64,000 nt of DNA from Nitrospira sp. (GTDB lineage: Bacteria > Nitrospirota > Nitrospiria > Nitrospirales > Nitrospiraceae), in contig CP092081.1 in NCBI GenBank assembly GCA_022226935.1, forward strand, positions 2,185,351 to 2,249,350, in the 5' to 3' direction. The notes under the pieces were generated by a model, which searched no databases, was not told where the DNA came from, and saw only the letters and a list, made by a program, of their open reading frames with translations. Position numbers and translations under genes: made by a program. Every line of letters begins with the position of its first letter. Position 1 is the stretch's first letter. Below, in pieces: positions 23,285 to 31,746 of the stretch.

Positions 23285-23968
23285 CTAGCCCAGGACCATT
23301 CGTATGACGCTGTACAGCAGGATCACTTCCACGGTATGGGCGACGATGACGACATACAGGTTTCTGAAGGCCATCCACAAACTTCCCCACACCAGGCCGT
23401 CCCACACGGCAATCCAGTGGAGGTGTTGAAAGGTTGCCACTAGGAAGGGATCGAACGCAAACAGCAAGGCGCTCAGGGGCACCGCGATAGGAGCGGGAAC
23501 GCCCAAGGCGAGTAGGCGGCCTAAAAGAAAGCCGCGAAAGTTCACTTCCACCATAGTGGCGATGAAGAGAATGAACCAGGGCACCATCAGGAACAGAGGA
23601 ATTTTGGCATGGGGCGTATCGGCGAGAAATCGATAATCTTCTCCAAGCCAGGGTGCTAGATAGAGGATCACCAGGAGATTGACTGTGCCCAGTGTTAGCC
23701 CGGTCGCCGCGCCCCAGCGGAGTCCTTGCGGAATGAGGGGGCTCGTCAGGCCGAGCCTTCGGGCTCGTGCTTCGTTGATGCGGGTCCACGCTAATAGGGC
23801 GGCATAGGCGCAGAGCTGGGGGAGGAATTGATAGAGGCTCTGCTGCCGGAGTTCGAGAGGAGAAACGTAATACAGGAGTGTGGCGATGAGGGGGAGCAGC
23901 GCAAGCGCTGCTCCCCGTTCGTTGCTCTGAGTCGCACGGGCGGCCGATGCATCCTCAGACCTGGTCAT
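23285..23968 (-). CDS. CPBP/Abi-type membrane protein, degenerate site
   Basis: The 227-residue protein has about six to seven membrane helices and the CPBP (Abi) layout. The first motif, normally EExxxR, reads VEVNFRGFL (one Glu lost), the second lacks its His (LLFAFDPF instead of F-x3-H), and the third keeps AHTVEV. It may thus be a non-catalytic member. Stop 23285; begins 6 bases after the tolC-like gene's stop, so both are on one transcript. See the perfect palindrome near its 5' end. Confidence 0.65.
   Translation of the reverse strand: MTRSEDASAARATQSNERGAALALLPLIATLLYYVSPLELRQQSLYQFLPQLCAYAALLAWTRINEARARRLGLTSPLIPQGLRWGAATGLTLGTVNLLVILYLAPWLGEDYRFLADTPHAKIPLFLMVPWFILFIATMVEVNFRGFLLGRLLALGVPAPIAVPLSALLFAFDPFLVATFQHLHWIAVWDGLVWGSLWMAFRNLYVVIVAHTVEVILLYSVIRMVLG
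23891..23916. repeat. 26-bp palindrome inside the CPBP gene
   Basis: GGGGAGCAGCGC (23891-23902), AA, then GCGCTGCTCCCC (23905-23916) are perfect 12-bp complements with a 2-base loop. It encodes residues about 18-26 of the CPBP protein (RGAALALLP). Could form a stable hairpin in the mRNA just after the start or be a protein-binding site. Confidence 0.55.
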
Positions 23969-23974
23969 GAGCTG

Positions 23975-25525
23975 TTATTCGAGTCGCAGGCTATATCGTT
24001 CGAGCGTGGTGGCTTTATTTCTGGCCAGATTCGACAAAGATTTGTTGTAATCGACGACTGCTCGGAGTTCATTGCCTTGCGCTGTGGCCAGGTCGCGCTG
24101 AAAGTCGAGTACGAATCTGGTTGTGCTGAGGCCGACTTTTAACCGCTCTTGTTCGGCCTGCAATTGCTTTTCGGCCATGATCCGCGCCGAGCGAGTCGTT
24201 TCGATCCGCTTGAAATCGGTGTGCACGCGGCGGACCGCCTCGCGGACCCCGACGATCACTTGTTGCCGAACACTTTGCAACGACGCTTGGGCGTTCCGGG
24301 ACTCCAATTGCCGTTTGTTGTAGGTGCTATAGGCCGAGCGGTTGCCGATCGGGTAGCTGAGGACTAATCCCGCGCCATAATTGTAAAAGTCTCCTCCGAA
24401 GTTTCGCCTTGTGGCATCCCCATAGTCGGCTCCAAGACCGGAGAGCCCCATCGTCCCCTGCACGGACAAGGTTGGGAGCAATTGATTCTTGGCGAACTTC
24501 ACATTGAGGTCGCTGCTCTCCACATTCTTGCCGGCTTGCAAGACTTCCGGGCGGCGCTCCATGGCGATATCGATGGCTTCCTGAAGGCTGATGGCTTCCA
24601 GCGAGGTGGTCGGAGGATCGGTCGGCATCAGGCGCAGGTCCTGCCGCAGTTCTTCTTCCGCAGGATTCAAGAGCCGGCGCAGTTGGTCTTCCTGATCGCG
24701 GATGGATTTTTCGGCCACGAGGATTTGCTCGACACGCGAGGCCACTGCCGCTTCCGCTTGCAGGACGTCGACGATTGACATGACGCCGGCCTTGGCCTTG
24801 GCGCGATTGCTGGCCAGGAGTTCTTCCGCTGCCTTGAGTGCCGCCTGCGCGACTTTCAGATTTTCGTTCGCAAAGACCATTTCCCAGAATGTTTGCTCGA
24901 CGGTGGCGATGACGGTCAAGACGCGATCGAGAAACACATGCTGTTCGACCGTCGCGTTGTTCTGAGCAATGGTGATGAACGTTCTATTCAAATCAGTTCC
25001 AAAGTTCTTCAACAGGGGCTGGGTCACCGTGAGCGCGAGCCCACCTGTCCAGGCAGGATTAAAAAGAAAGGTATTGTCCCCGCTGACGTAACTGCGTTGA
25101 GGGCTGTAGTTGATGTCGTAATTACCACCGGTCGGGAGATTCTGCGTGATGTCCGCTGTGACGCCCGAGGTATTTTGATCGAATTTGGTGATATCCCGCA
25201 GGTTTGAGCCGGTGAAGCCCAGGATGGGGCGGTTCAGCGGTGCGACTTGCCGGTTATACTGGCCGTTGAGGCTGACCGTCGGGTCGAATTTCGCCTGCTC
25301 AATGATAATGTCGGCCAGACGACTCTCTTTGGTTTGCCGACCGATAAAGATGTCGAGGTTGTTCTGTAACGCTTTCAGGACGGCATCGGCCAGCGACATG
25401 GGTTCGCGTCGTTCGGTCTGCACGGGTTTGGTTACTTCCAAGCCGAAAGAAGAGGACGCCGTCCAAAGGAACAGTGCGGTCGCACTTCCGATGCACAGGC
25501 ATCCCCGGAGGATTGAATTCGTCAT
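23975..25525 (-). CDS. TolC-family outer-membrane efflux protein
   Basis: The 516-residue protein is the outer-membrane channel of a tripartite export system. It has a signal peptide (to about residue 27), then two repeats of the TolC helical-hairpin pattern (ALKALQNNLDI..., AQAALKAAEELLASNRAKAKAG and a second set VESSDLNVKFAKNQLLP..., LQAEQERLKVGLSTT). ATG 25525 has AAGGAGT upstream. No periplasmic adaptor or inner-membrane pump is adjacent, so its partners lie elsewhere. Followed by the CPBP gene on the same strand. Confidence 0.92.
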   Translation of the reverse strand: MTNSILRGCLCIGSATALFLWTASSSFGLEVTKPVQTERREPMSLADAVLKALQNNLDIFIGRQTKESRLADIIIEQAKFDPTVSLNGQYNRQVAPLNRPILGFTGSNLRDITKFDQNTSGVTADITQNLPTGGNYDINYSPQRSYVSGDNTFLFNPAWTGGLALTVTQPLLKNFGTDLNRTFITIAQNNATVEQHVFLDRVLTVIATVEQTFWEMVFANENLKVAQAALKAAEELLASNRAKAKAGVMSIVDVLQAEAAVASRVEQILVAEKSIRDQEDQLRRLLNPAEEELRQDLRLMPTDPPTTSLEAISLQEAIDIAMERRPEVLQAGKNVESSDLNVKFAKNQLLPTLSVQGTMGLSGLGADYGDATRRNFGGDFYNYGAGLVLSYPIGNRSAYSTYNKRQLESRNAQASLQSVRQQVIVGVREAVRRVHTDFKRIETTRSARIMAEKQLQAEQERLKVGLSTTRFVLDFQRDLATAQGNELRAVVDYNKSLSNLARNKATTLERYSLRLE

Positions 25526-25609
25526 AACAAACTCCTTGCTGCGAGGTCCGGATTGAGCCATACTCGATTCATCATGATGGCGTGGTATCACAAACAGCGA
25601 TCAGTGTCC

Positions 25610-26029
25610 ATGCTGGCGCGCACGGATGGAACGGTCATGCGCTCGGCGGGAATCCAGCTGATTGCTGCGATGGCAGGCCTGCTATGGGTTTCGTCGGCGG
25701 CAGCGCAGTCGGTTTCGGGTGTGCGCGGATTTAATGGCGGTGTGGCGCCGCTGTTTGGTCTCGTGGGGCCCGGTAATTTATATGTCGATAACCAGGGGAC
25801 GCAGGGGTTTATCTATAACTTCGGAAATAACTTCGAGTCGTACAGTTTCCAGAACCCCACGACCGGTCAGGCGTGGAGCGGGGCCGTGATGACGCTTGGT
25901 CCGCAATTGTCGGTCGGCCTCATTCAGGGCGCGAATCAGTCAGGTTCGCCCGTGGTCTTTCCTCCTGTGCCACGCGACGTTGGGCCCGTGCCTCCCATTC
26001 AATCGGGCCTGCTCGAGGATATTCCCTAG
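25610..26029 (+). CDS. Small exported protein of unknown function
   Basis: A signal peptide (hydrophobic core IQLIAAMAGLLWV, ending SAAAQ near residue 34) leads into a Gly/Asn/Pro-rich mature chain of about 105 residues (VRGFNGGVAPLFGLVGPGN..., NNFESYSFQNP...). It has no cysteine and no recognisable fold. ATG 25610 and 25637 are both possible; neither has a clear ribosome site. Divergent from the tolC-like gene with about 85 bases between. Confidence 0.55.
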   Translation: MLARTDGTVMRSAGIQLIAAMAGLLWVSSAAAQSVSGVRGFNGGVAPLFGLVGPGNLYVDNQGTQGFIYNFGNNFESYSFQNPTTGQAWSGAVMTLGPQLSVGLIQGANQSGSPVVFPPVPRDVGPVPPIQSGLLEDIP

Positions 26030-26575
26030 CCGCGATTCGGCCGTAAGGGGTTGCACCCGCTTCCAGCAGGTGCGCACAACTCCGCGCACTCATCCTCCCA
26101 TTGCTATTCCTTCGTTCCGATGTCCTTGCTGCCGTTCGGTCAGCACAATCTTCGGGCATGGAAGCTCTATTTTTGTGGCGGTTTGGTGTATGGCTGCAAG
26201 GCTGTCACAGCAGGGACCTGCGAGACTCTTCATTGTCCACAGAATCCACAGCGTGCATATCGCGAAATATTCTCGGATTTCAAGACAAATAAACGCATAA
26301 CGAATTGATTATATTTATTATTTATGGCCTTGATCGTTTCGGTTGGTGAGGAGCGGTACGGCGGTATGGCGCTTGCTTTGACTTCGGGTCATTGCGCTGT
26401 CTCTGCTGTTTCGCAACGAGACGACAAAAACAATGGGCTCATGTCAAAGATGTCAATTGAATCGCATGAGGAGAACGGAAAGAATGCCGACAGACGGTGG
26501 TAGGCGCGGTGAAGGACGAGGCGCTGGCATTACGTCCCTGTCATCGAGCATTCACGATCAAAGGAGATTGTTTGT
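26030..26575. other. 546-bp intergenic region, no gene seen
   Basis: No coding frame with a credible start. About 26275-26330 is strongly AT-rich in an otherwise GC-rich region (runs of TTATTT), which would suit a regulatory site for the glycosyltransferase operon, but I could not place a -35/-10 pair with confidence. Confidence 0.4.
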
Positions 26576-27649
26576 ATGAGGATTGCCCAGGTATCGCCGC
26601 TTTGGGAAAGCGTCCCTCCGAAATTGTATGGAGGAACGGAACGCATCGTCTCCTATCTGACGGAAGAACTCGTCCGTCAAGGCCATGAGGTGACGTTGTT
26701 TGCCAGCGGTGATTCGGTGACCAAGGCGAAGTTGGAATCCCCGTGCCAACAGGCGTTGCGGTTGAACACCGGGATTTTCAACCGCGAAGCGCCGCTCATT
26801 CAGATGATGGAGCAGGTATTCGCTGCCGCCGACCAATTCGACCTCATCCACTCCCATCTCGATTTTTTAGCCTTTTCCCTCTCTCGCCGCTGCCGCGTGC
26901 CGGTTGTGACGACGCTTCACGGCCGATTGGATCTGCCCGAGCTCGTGCCGGTCTTCCGTGACTTTGCGGAGCTGCCGCTGGTCTCGATTTCGGATTCGCA
27001 GCGCCGGCCGTTGCCCTGGTGTAACTGGGCCAACACCGTCTATCACGGGTTGCCGAAAGATTTGTATACGTTCAACGCGGAACCCGGCAAGTACCTGGCC
27101 TTCCTTGGCCGTGTCTCGCCGGAAAAGTGTCCGGATCAAGCCATCGAGTTGGCAAAACGTGTCGGCTTGCCTCTGAAGATGGCGGCGAAAGTCGATCCGG
27201 CCGATCGTGCCTACTTTGAGCGAGTGGTGGAACCGCTGCTCGACCATCCCTTAGTCGAGTTTGTCGGGGAAATCACCGACGCGGAAAAGAGCGACTTCAT
27301 CGGGAACGCGATCGGGCTCGTCTGTCCCTATGACTGGCCTGAACCGTTCGGCCTCGTGTTGATCGAAAGCCTCGCCTGTGGTACACCGGTCCTCGCCTAC
27401 CGCCGGGGATCCATTCCCGAAATCATCGGTCATGGTGTGACGGGCTTCATCAGTGAAAACCTCGATGAAATGGTGAGCCAGGTTTCCAAGCTTGGCACGA
27501 TCGATCGCCATCGATGCCGTCAGGTGTTCGACGAGCGATTCACCGCCCAGCGCATGACCAATGATTATGTGAAAATCTATCAACAACTCATCGCGGATGC
27601 CGCGGCGCTCCCGGGTAAAACCGGGCAGCAGCACGCGTCGAACCTCTAG
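26576..27649 (+). CDS. GT4 family glycosyltransferase
   Basis: AAAGGAG precedes ATG 26576. The 357-residue enzyme has the GT-B fold: N-terminal domain starting MRIAQVSPLWESVPP and GGTERIVSYL, and C-terminal donor-binding domain with the E-x7-E motif in EPFGLVLIESLACGTP. These enzymes transfer a sugar from a nucleotide-sugar to an acceptor such as a lipid or polysaccharide. Donor and acceptor cannot be told. It is the first gene of a same-strand run with two MFS proteins and a debranching-type enzyme. Confidence 0.92.
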   Translation: MRIAQVSPLWESVPPKLYGGTERIVSYLTEELVRQGHEVTLFASGDSVTKAKLESPCQQALRLNTGIFNREAPLIQMMEQVFAAADQFDLIHSHLDFLAFSLSRRCRVPVVTTLHGRLDLPELVPVFRDFAELPLVSISDSQRRPLPWCNWANTVYHGLPKDLYTFNAEPGKYLAFLGRVSPEKCPDQAIELAKRVGLPLKMAAKVDPADRAYFERVVEPLLDHPLVEFVGEITDAEKSDFIGNAIGLVCPYDWPEPFGLVLIESLACGTPVLAYRRGSIPEIIGHGVTGFISENLDEMVSQVSKLGTIDRHRCRQVFDERFTAQRMTNDYVKIYQQLIADAAALPGKTGQQHASNL

Positions 27650-27682
27650 TCAGCGCGATCTCAACCTCGCGGAAGGACCAGC

Positions 27683-28963
27683 ATGGCAGACGAGTCGCAG
27701 TCCACTCCTGAATCCAGTGTCACCGGATGGCGATTATTGGGGACCCGAGATTTCGGATGTCTCTGGGCCGGGCAGGTCGTCTCCCAAATCGGCGACGGCC
27801 TCAATAAGGTGGCGCTCCTGTGGTTCGTGTATGAAATGACCGGGTCGGCGCTCAAGATGACCGCCATCGGGTTGTTGCAGACGATTCCGCCTCTGGTCTT
27901 CGGCCCCCTGATCGGCGTCTATCTCGACTATCTCCCCAAGAAAACGGTCATGATCGTCGTCGATCTCCTGCGAACGCTGATGGTGCTGCTGATACCGCTC
28001 TTCTATGCGCTGGATATGCTGACGCTTGAACGCCTGTACGTACTGGTGTTCCTCATTTCCATCGTGTCCACCATCTTCGGACCGGCGCTGGCCTCGGCGG
28101 TGCCTCTGATCGTCCAGCGATCCCAGCTCACAACCGCGAATGCGTTCCTGCAAAGCACCACGAACATCGGTGTGTTGTTGGGGCCGGCGATGAGCGGCTT
28201 AGGTATCGCCTTGATCGGCGCGCAAAATGTGTTGTACGTGGATGCGGCCACCTTCTTCGTATCCGCCCTCTTCTTGTTTCCCATTCGTGTACGAGAAACG
28301 AAGTCGGTGAAAGGACTGGATGTACTTGGGACTCCCGTCATGCAGGACATGATGGTGGGATTCCGTTTTGTCTTCCTCCAGCACCGGGTCGTGTTCTCTT
28401 TGATGATTACGGCCGTCCTGTACAATCTTGCGATCAGCGCGTTTGTCTTCCTTCTCCCTGTGGTAGCGAAGGAACTGTTGCAAGTCGGACCAATGGAACT
28501 CGGGTGGTTGTGGTCCGCGCTAGGCATCGGAATGTTGGCGGCATCGATCTGGCTGGCGCGAATGCCCCAGGGCACGTTCCAGGAGCGTATCGGCAAGATC
28601 GGTCGCTCGCTGACCATCGGGGGCCTTGCGGTCTGCGCGTTGGGATTGATTCAAACACCGGTGTTGTTTAGTACATTCTTATTGATCGTCATCATCGGCG
28701 GCAGCACCTCGCTGTTCTACCCGGTTGTCTGGGCCATGCTCCAGGAAGTGACTCCGGAACATCTGCTCGGGCGTGTGTTCACCACGTTTAGCGTCGGTGG
28801 GATGGCATCGGCCATGGTCGGTATGGCCGGATTCGGCTGGGCCGCGGACACCTTGGGGCCTGCCGTCAGTCTCATCGGTATCGGACTGCTCCTCTTGCTC
28901 ACCGCGATGGTCACGCTGCAGGTTAGCCGCCGTGGCCTCGTGGTGAGTCCGGCTGTCGCGTAA
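27683..28963 (+). CDS. MFS exporter, EntS-like (paralogue 1)
   Basis: The 426-residue transporter has about 12 membrane helices. N-terminal motif WAGQVVSQIGDGLNKVALLWFV and the GPLIGVYLDYLPKKTVM loop are typical of the MFS_3/EntS branch that exports siderophores, macrolides or other small molecules. A second copy is at 30310-31605 with the same motifs. GGAAGG precedes ATG 27683, 33 bases after the glycosyltransferase. Confidence 0.88.
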   Translation: MADESQSTPESSVTGWRLLGTRDFGCLWAGQVVSQIGDGLNKVALLWFVYEMTGSALKMTAIGLLQTIPPLVFGPLIGVYLDYLPKKTVMIVVDLLRTLMVLLIPLFYALDMLTLERLYVLVFLISIVSTIFGPALASAVPLIVQRSQLTTANAFLQSTTNIGVLLGPAMSGLGIALIGAQNVLYVDAATFFVSALFLFPIRVRETKSVKGLDVLGTPVMQDMMVGFRFVFLQHRVVFSLMITAVLYNLAISAFVFLLPVVAKELLQVGPMELGWLWSALGIGMLAASIWLARMPQGTFQERIGKIGRSLTIGGLAVCALGLIQTPVLFSTFLLIVIIGGSTSLFYPVVWAMLQEVTPEHLLGRVFTTFSVGGMASAMVGMAGFGWAADTLGPAVSLIGIGLLLLLTAMVTLQVSRRGLVVSPAVA

Positions 28964-29164
28964 CCTCCTTTTCTTCACGATCGTTCCGGTCTTTGCGGTG
29001 GCTGGCTGGTATGCGCCACGCGAGCTGACTCTGCATGCTCCATACGGGCGATGGCGGAGTTGCTTTCTGCCCCTCTGTCGCGTATGTCTTTTCTCTCGGG
29101 TGCTGTTCGGGACGAATCCGGGTCTGCCTTCCCGGCTCGGTTTACTTTTACACATGAGGGGCAT

Positions 29165-30211
29165 ATGCCTATGCGGACTATTCAGACCGTGTGTGTGGCA
29201 GGAATCTTGTCGTTTGTGGTGGCGTCCGGGCTCGGAAGCGTAAGCTCGATGGCCTCGGAACAGCAGCCGCCAGAGACAAAACCGGATGGTGCACTGGGTT
29301 CGGGATCCAAGGATTCCGATGGGAAGATGAAGGAGTCAGACACGAAACCGAAGGAGCCGGATTCCAAAGCCAAGGAGCCGGATTCGAAACCGAAGGAGCC
29401 GGAGGCCAAGCCGCCCGACCAAAAATCAAAGGATAGCGACACAAAGGCGAAAGAGACCGAGCCGAAAGCCAAAGAGGGGGACAGCAAACCCAAAGGCTCG
29501 GAACCTAAAGCCAAGGAATCGATCAAGCCCAAGGAATCGGACCATAAGGCGAAGGATGGGGAGTCCAAATCACCCAAAGAGGCGGACCAAAAATCCAAGG
29601 AGCCCGAACCGAAACCAAAAGAGGCTGATGTGGCTGCCGAGCATCCCTGTCCTTCGGTGCCGCAAGCGGCCGAAGCGAAGCCTCCGGTTGAGACGCCGGC
29701 TCCTTCCGGCGACCCCGGCACGGCAGAGCGCCAGAAATCCGAACCGGAACCCAAGAAGCCGGTCCGCTCGTCGATGGTCACGGCCAAGTTGGCGCTCATG
29801 GCCGATCCCCATCTGTTTCCCTACGATATCGAAGTCGATGCCAAGGATAAAGACCTCGTCTTGTTGGGAAAAGTCGCGCAGGAAGCAGATAAGCGTGTGG
29901 CCACCGATATCGTACGGTGTCTCGAGGGCGTTCATGCCGTAGAAAATCGTCTGAAAGTCGAAGCGGACGCCGCCCATGGGTTGTTCGCGGAGCGTGACAA
30001 AATCATTACCCAACTGGTGAAGGAGCGGTTCGAGAAGAGCAAAACCTTGCAATCGGTCAAGTTCGATGTGAAAACAGAGGACGGGATCGTCACCTTAAAC
30101 GGGGCTACGCGGTTTCAGATCATCGTCCTCGAAGCAGCCCAGGCAGCGCGGCAGGTGCCGGGCGTCCGCGCGGTCAATACCGATGCGGTCCGCCTCGTGG
30201 CCGGAGAATGA
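29165..30211 (+). CDS. BON-domain protein with a Lys/Pro/Glu-rich repeat region
   Basis: The 348-residue protein has a signal peptide (about residues 1-30), then a low-complexity stretch (about 35-175) built from repeats of the DSKPKEP/EPKAKE type, and then two BON-like domains (about 205-275 and 275-345; VDAKDKDLVLLGKV, VKTEDGIVTLNGATR). BON domains bind lipid or envelope surfaces, so a periplasmic or cell-wall-spanning role is likely. ATG 29165 follows GAGGGG. Length of the repeat region will vary between strains. It lies between two paralogous MFS genes. Confidence 0.8.
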   Translation: MPMRTIQTVCVAGILSFVVASGLGSVSSMASEQQPPETKPDGALGSGSKDSDGKMKESDTKPKEPDSKAKEPDSKPKEPEAKPPDQKSKDSDTKAKETEPKAKEGDSKPKGSEPKAKESIKPKESDHKAKDGESKSPKEADQKSKEPEPKPKEADVAAEHPCPSVPQAAEAKPPVETPAPSGDPGTAERQKSEPEPKKPVRSSMVTAKLALMADPHLFPYDIEVDAKDKDLVLLGKVAQEADKRVATDIVRCLEGVHAVENRLKVEADAAHGLFAERDKIITQLVKERFEKSKTLQSVKFDVKTEDGIVTLNGATRFQIIVLEAAQAARQVPGVRAVNTDAVRLVAGE

Positions 30212-30309
30212 ACAGGCATTGACACCGATGCCACAGGAGGTTCGACACGCAGTCTGCTGACGCTATAGAACCGGGGCGCGCAAGCGGCACCGGGCCGGGA
30301 CGCCTGAAC

Positions 30310-31605
30310 GTGAAGTGGTCGCCGCATCTGTTGACGCGCGACTTCACGCTGGTCTGGTGGGGTCAGATGGTCTCCCAGATCGGCGATGGCGTGTCGAAAC
30401 TCGCGTTGCTCTGGTTTGTCTACTCCATTACCGGCTCTCCTCTAAAGACCACGATGATCGGGCTGTTGCAAACGCTGCCGCCCATCCTGTTCGGTCCCTT
30501 CATCGGCGTGATCGTCGATCGTGTTCCCAAAAAACTGTTGTTGATCAGCAGCGATTTGATTCGAGCGCTGGTGCTGGGCGTGTTGCCCTGCTTGTTGCCG
30601 GTCGACTCCTTCAGCATTGAGCGGCTGTATCTCATGGTGTTCGTCCATGCTGTGGCGTCAGCCGTCTTCGGGCCCGCCCTGACCGCCGCGATCCCTTCCC
30701 TGGTGTCCCGTCACGAATTCACGGCGGCTAACGCTTTGCTCCAGACCACGACCAGCATCGGCATCATTGTCGGTCCGGCACTGAGCGGCGTCGGCATCGC
30801 GACGATGAGTTCTCAGGAAGTGCTCTGCGTGAACGCGGTCAGCTATGTGATTTCGGCGCTCTGCTTTTTATTCATCCGGTTTCCGCGCATGGAAACGGCG
30901 CCGGCTGGGGGAGGCTCGTTGGCCGGCACATTGCGGGATGTGGTCGAGGGGTTTCAGTATGTGCTCCATCGGCAGCGGGTCATTCTCATGTTGATCGGCG
31001 CGGCCTCCATGTACACCTTTGCCACCAGTGCATTCAGCACGCTCTTTCCGGTGTTCGGAAAGAAGCTGCTCGACCTGGGGCCGATCGAGGTCGGGTACTT
31101 GTGGTCGGCCTTCGGTGTGGGATTGCTCTTAGTGTCGCTGGGGCTCGTGTCTCTGTCGTCCTGGTCCTTGCCTAAGCGAATCCAATTAATGGCGGTGTCC
31201 AGTTTCATCAGCGGTCTGACGCTGCTGGGCTTGCTCTTCACGTCCAACAGGCTGGTGGCCGCCGGGTTGATGGTGCTCATCGGTATGGGAGCAGGTACGC
31301 TCACGCCGGTGGCCTGGGGCGTCCTGCAGGAGATCGCACCGACGACATTATTAGGGCGCGTGTTGGCGATCTACAACCTTGGCGCGATGACCTCCGCTAT
31401 CGCAGGGATGACAATCTTCGGCTGGGTGACGCAGGATTTCGGTGAGCGCCCCAGCGTATTCGGGATCGGGGTCGGACTTTTTCTATCGGCGCTCGTGTCC
31501 ATGCGGGTCGCTCGATGGGTGCAGGTTCATTGGGCTGAGACGAGCCTTCCAGCCGAAGAGTCGACCCGGCCCGTCGTCATGGTGACGCAGTCGACAAGTC
31601 ATTGA
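30310..31605 (+). CDS. MFS exporter, EntS-like (paralogue 2)
   Basis: The 431-residue transporter parallels the one at 27683 along its length: WWGQMVSQIGDGVSKLALLWFV, GPFIGVIVDRVPKKLLL, then ANALLQTTTSIGIIVGPALSG. This suggests a local duplication with the BON gene between the copies. The start is GTG 30310; an AGGAGG at 30235 is too far upstream to be its ribosome site, so the exact start is uncertain. Its substrate is unknown. Confidence 0.88.
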   Translation: MKWSPHLLTRDFTLVWWGQMVSQIGDGVSKLALLWFVYSITGSPLKTTMIGLLQTLPPILFGPFIGVIVDRVPKKLLLISSDLIRALVLGVLPCLLPVDSFSIERLYLMVFVHAVASAVFGPALTAAIPSLVSRHEFTAANALLQTTTSIGIIVGPALSGVGIATMSSQEVLCVNAVSYVISALCFLFIRFPRMETAPAGGGSLAGTLRDVVEGFQYVLHRQRVILMLIGAASMYTFATSAFSTLFPVFGKKLLDLGPIEVGYLWSAFGVGLLLVSLGLVSLSSWSLPKRIQLMAVSSFISGLTLLGLLFTSNRLVAAGLMVLIGMGAGTLTPVAWGVLQEIAPTTLLGRVLAIYNLGAMTSAIAGMTIFGWVTQDFGERPSVFGIGVGLFLSALVSMRVARWVQVHWAETSLPAEESTRPVVMVTQSTSH

Positions 31606-31746
31606 GTCCACCTCCGCATCATGCGCATCGCAAGGGCCACAGGCGCTTTGTGGAGACGACGCGAGCACAATGCAAGAGCTGATATGAGATGTGCTGGCAA
31701 GGCCGTGCGCATCGTATCGATCGTTCAGGGATGACGGAGGGCAAAC

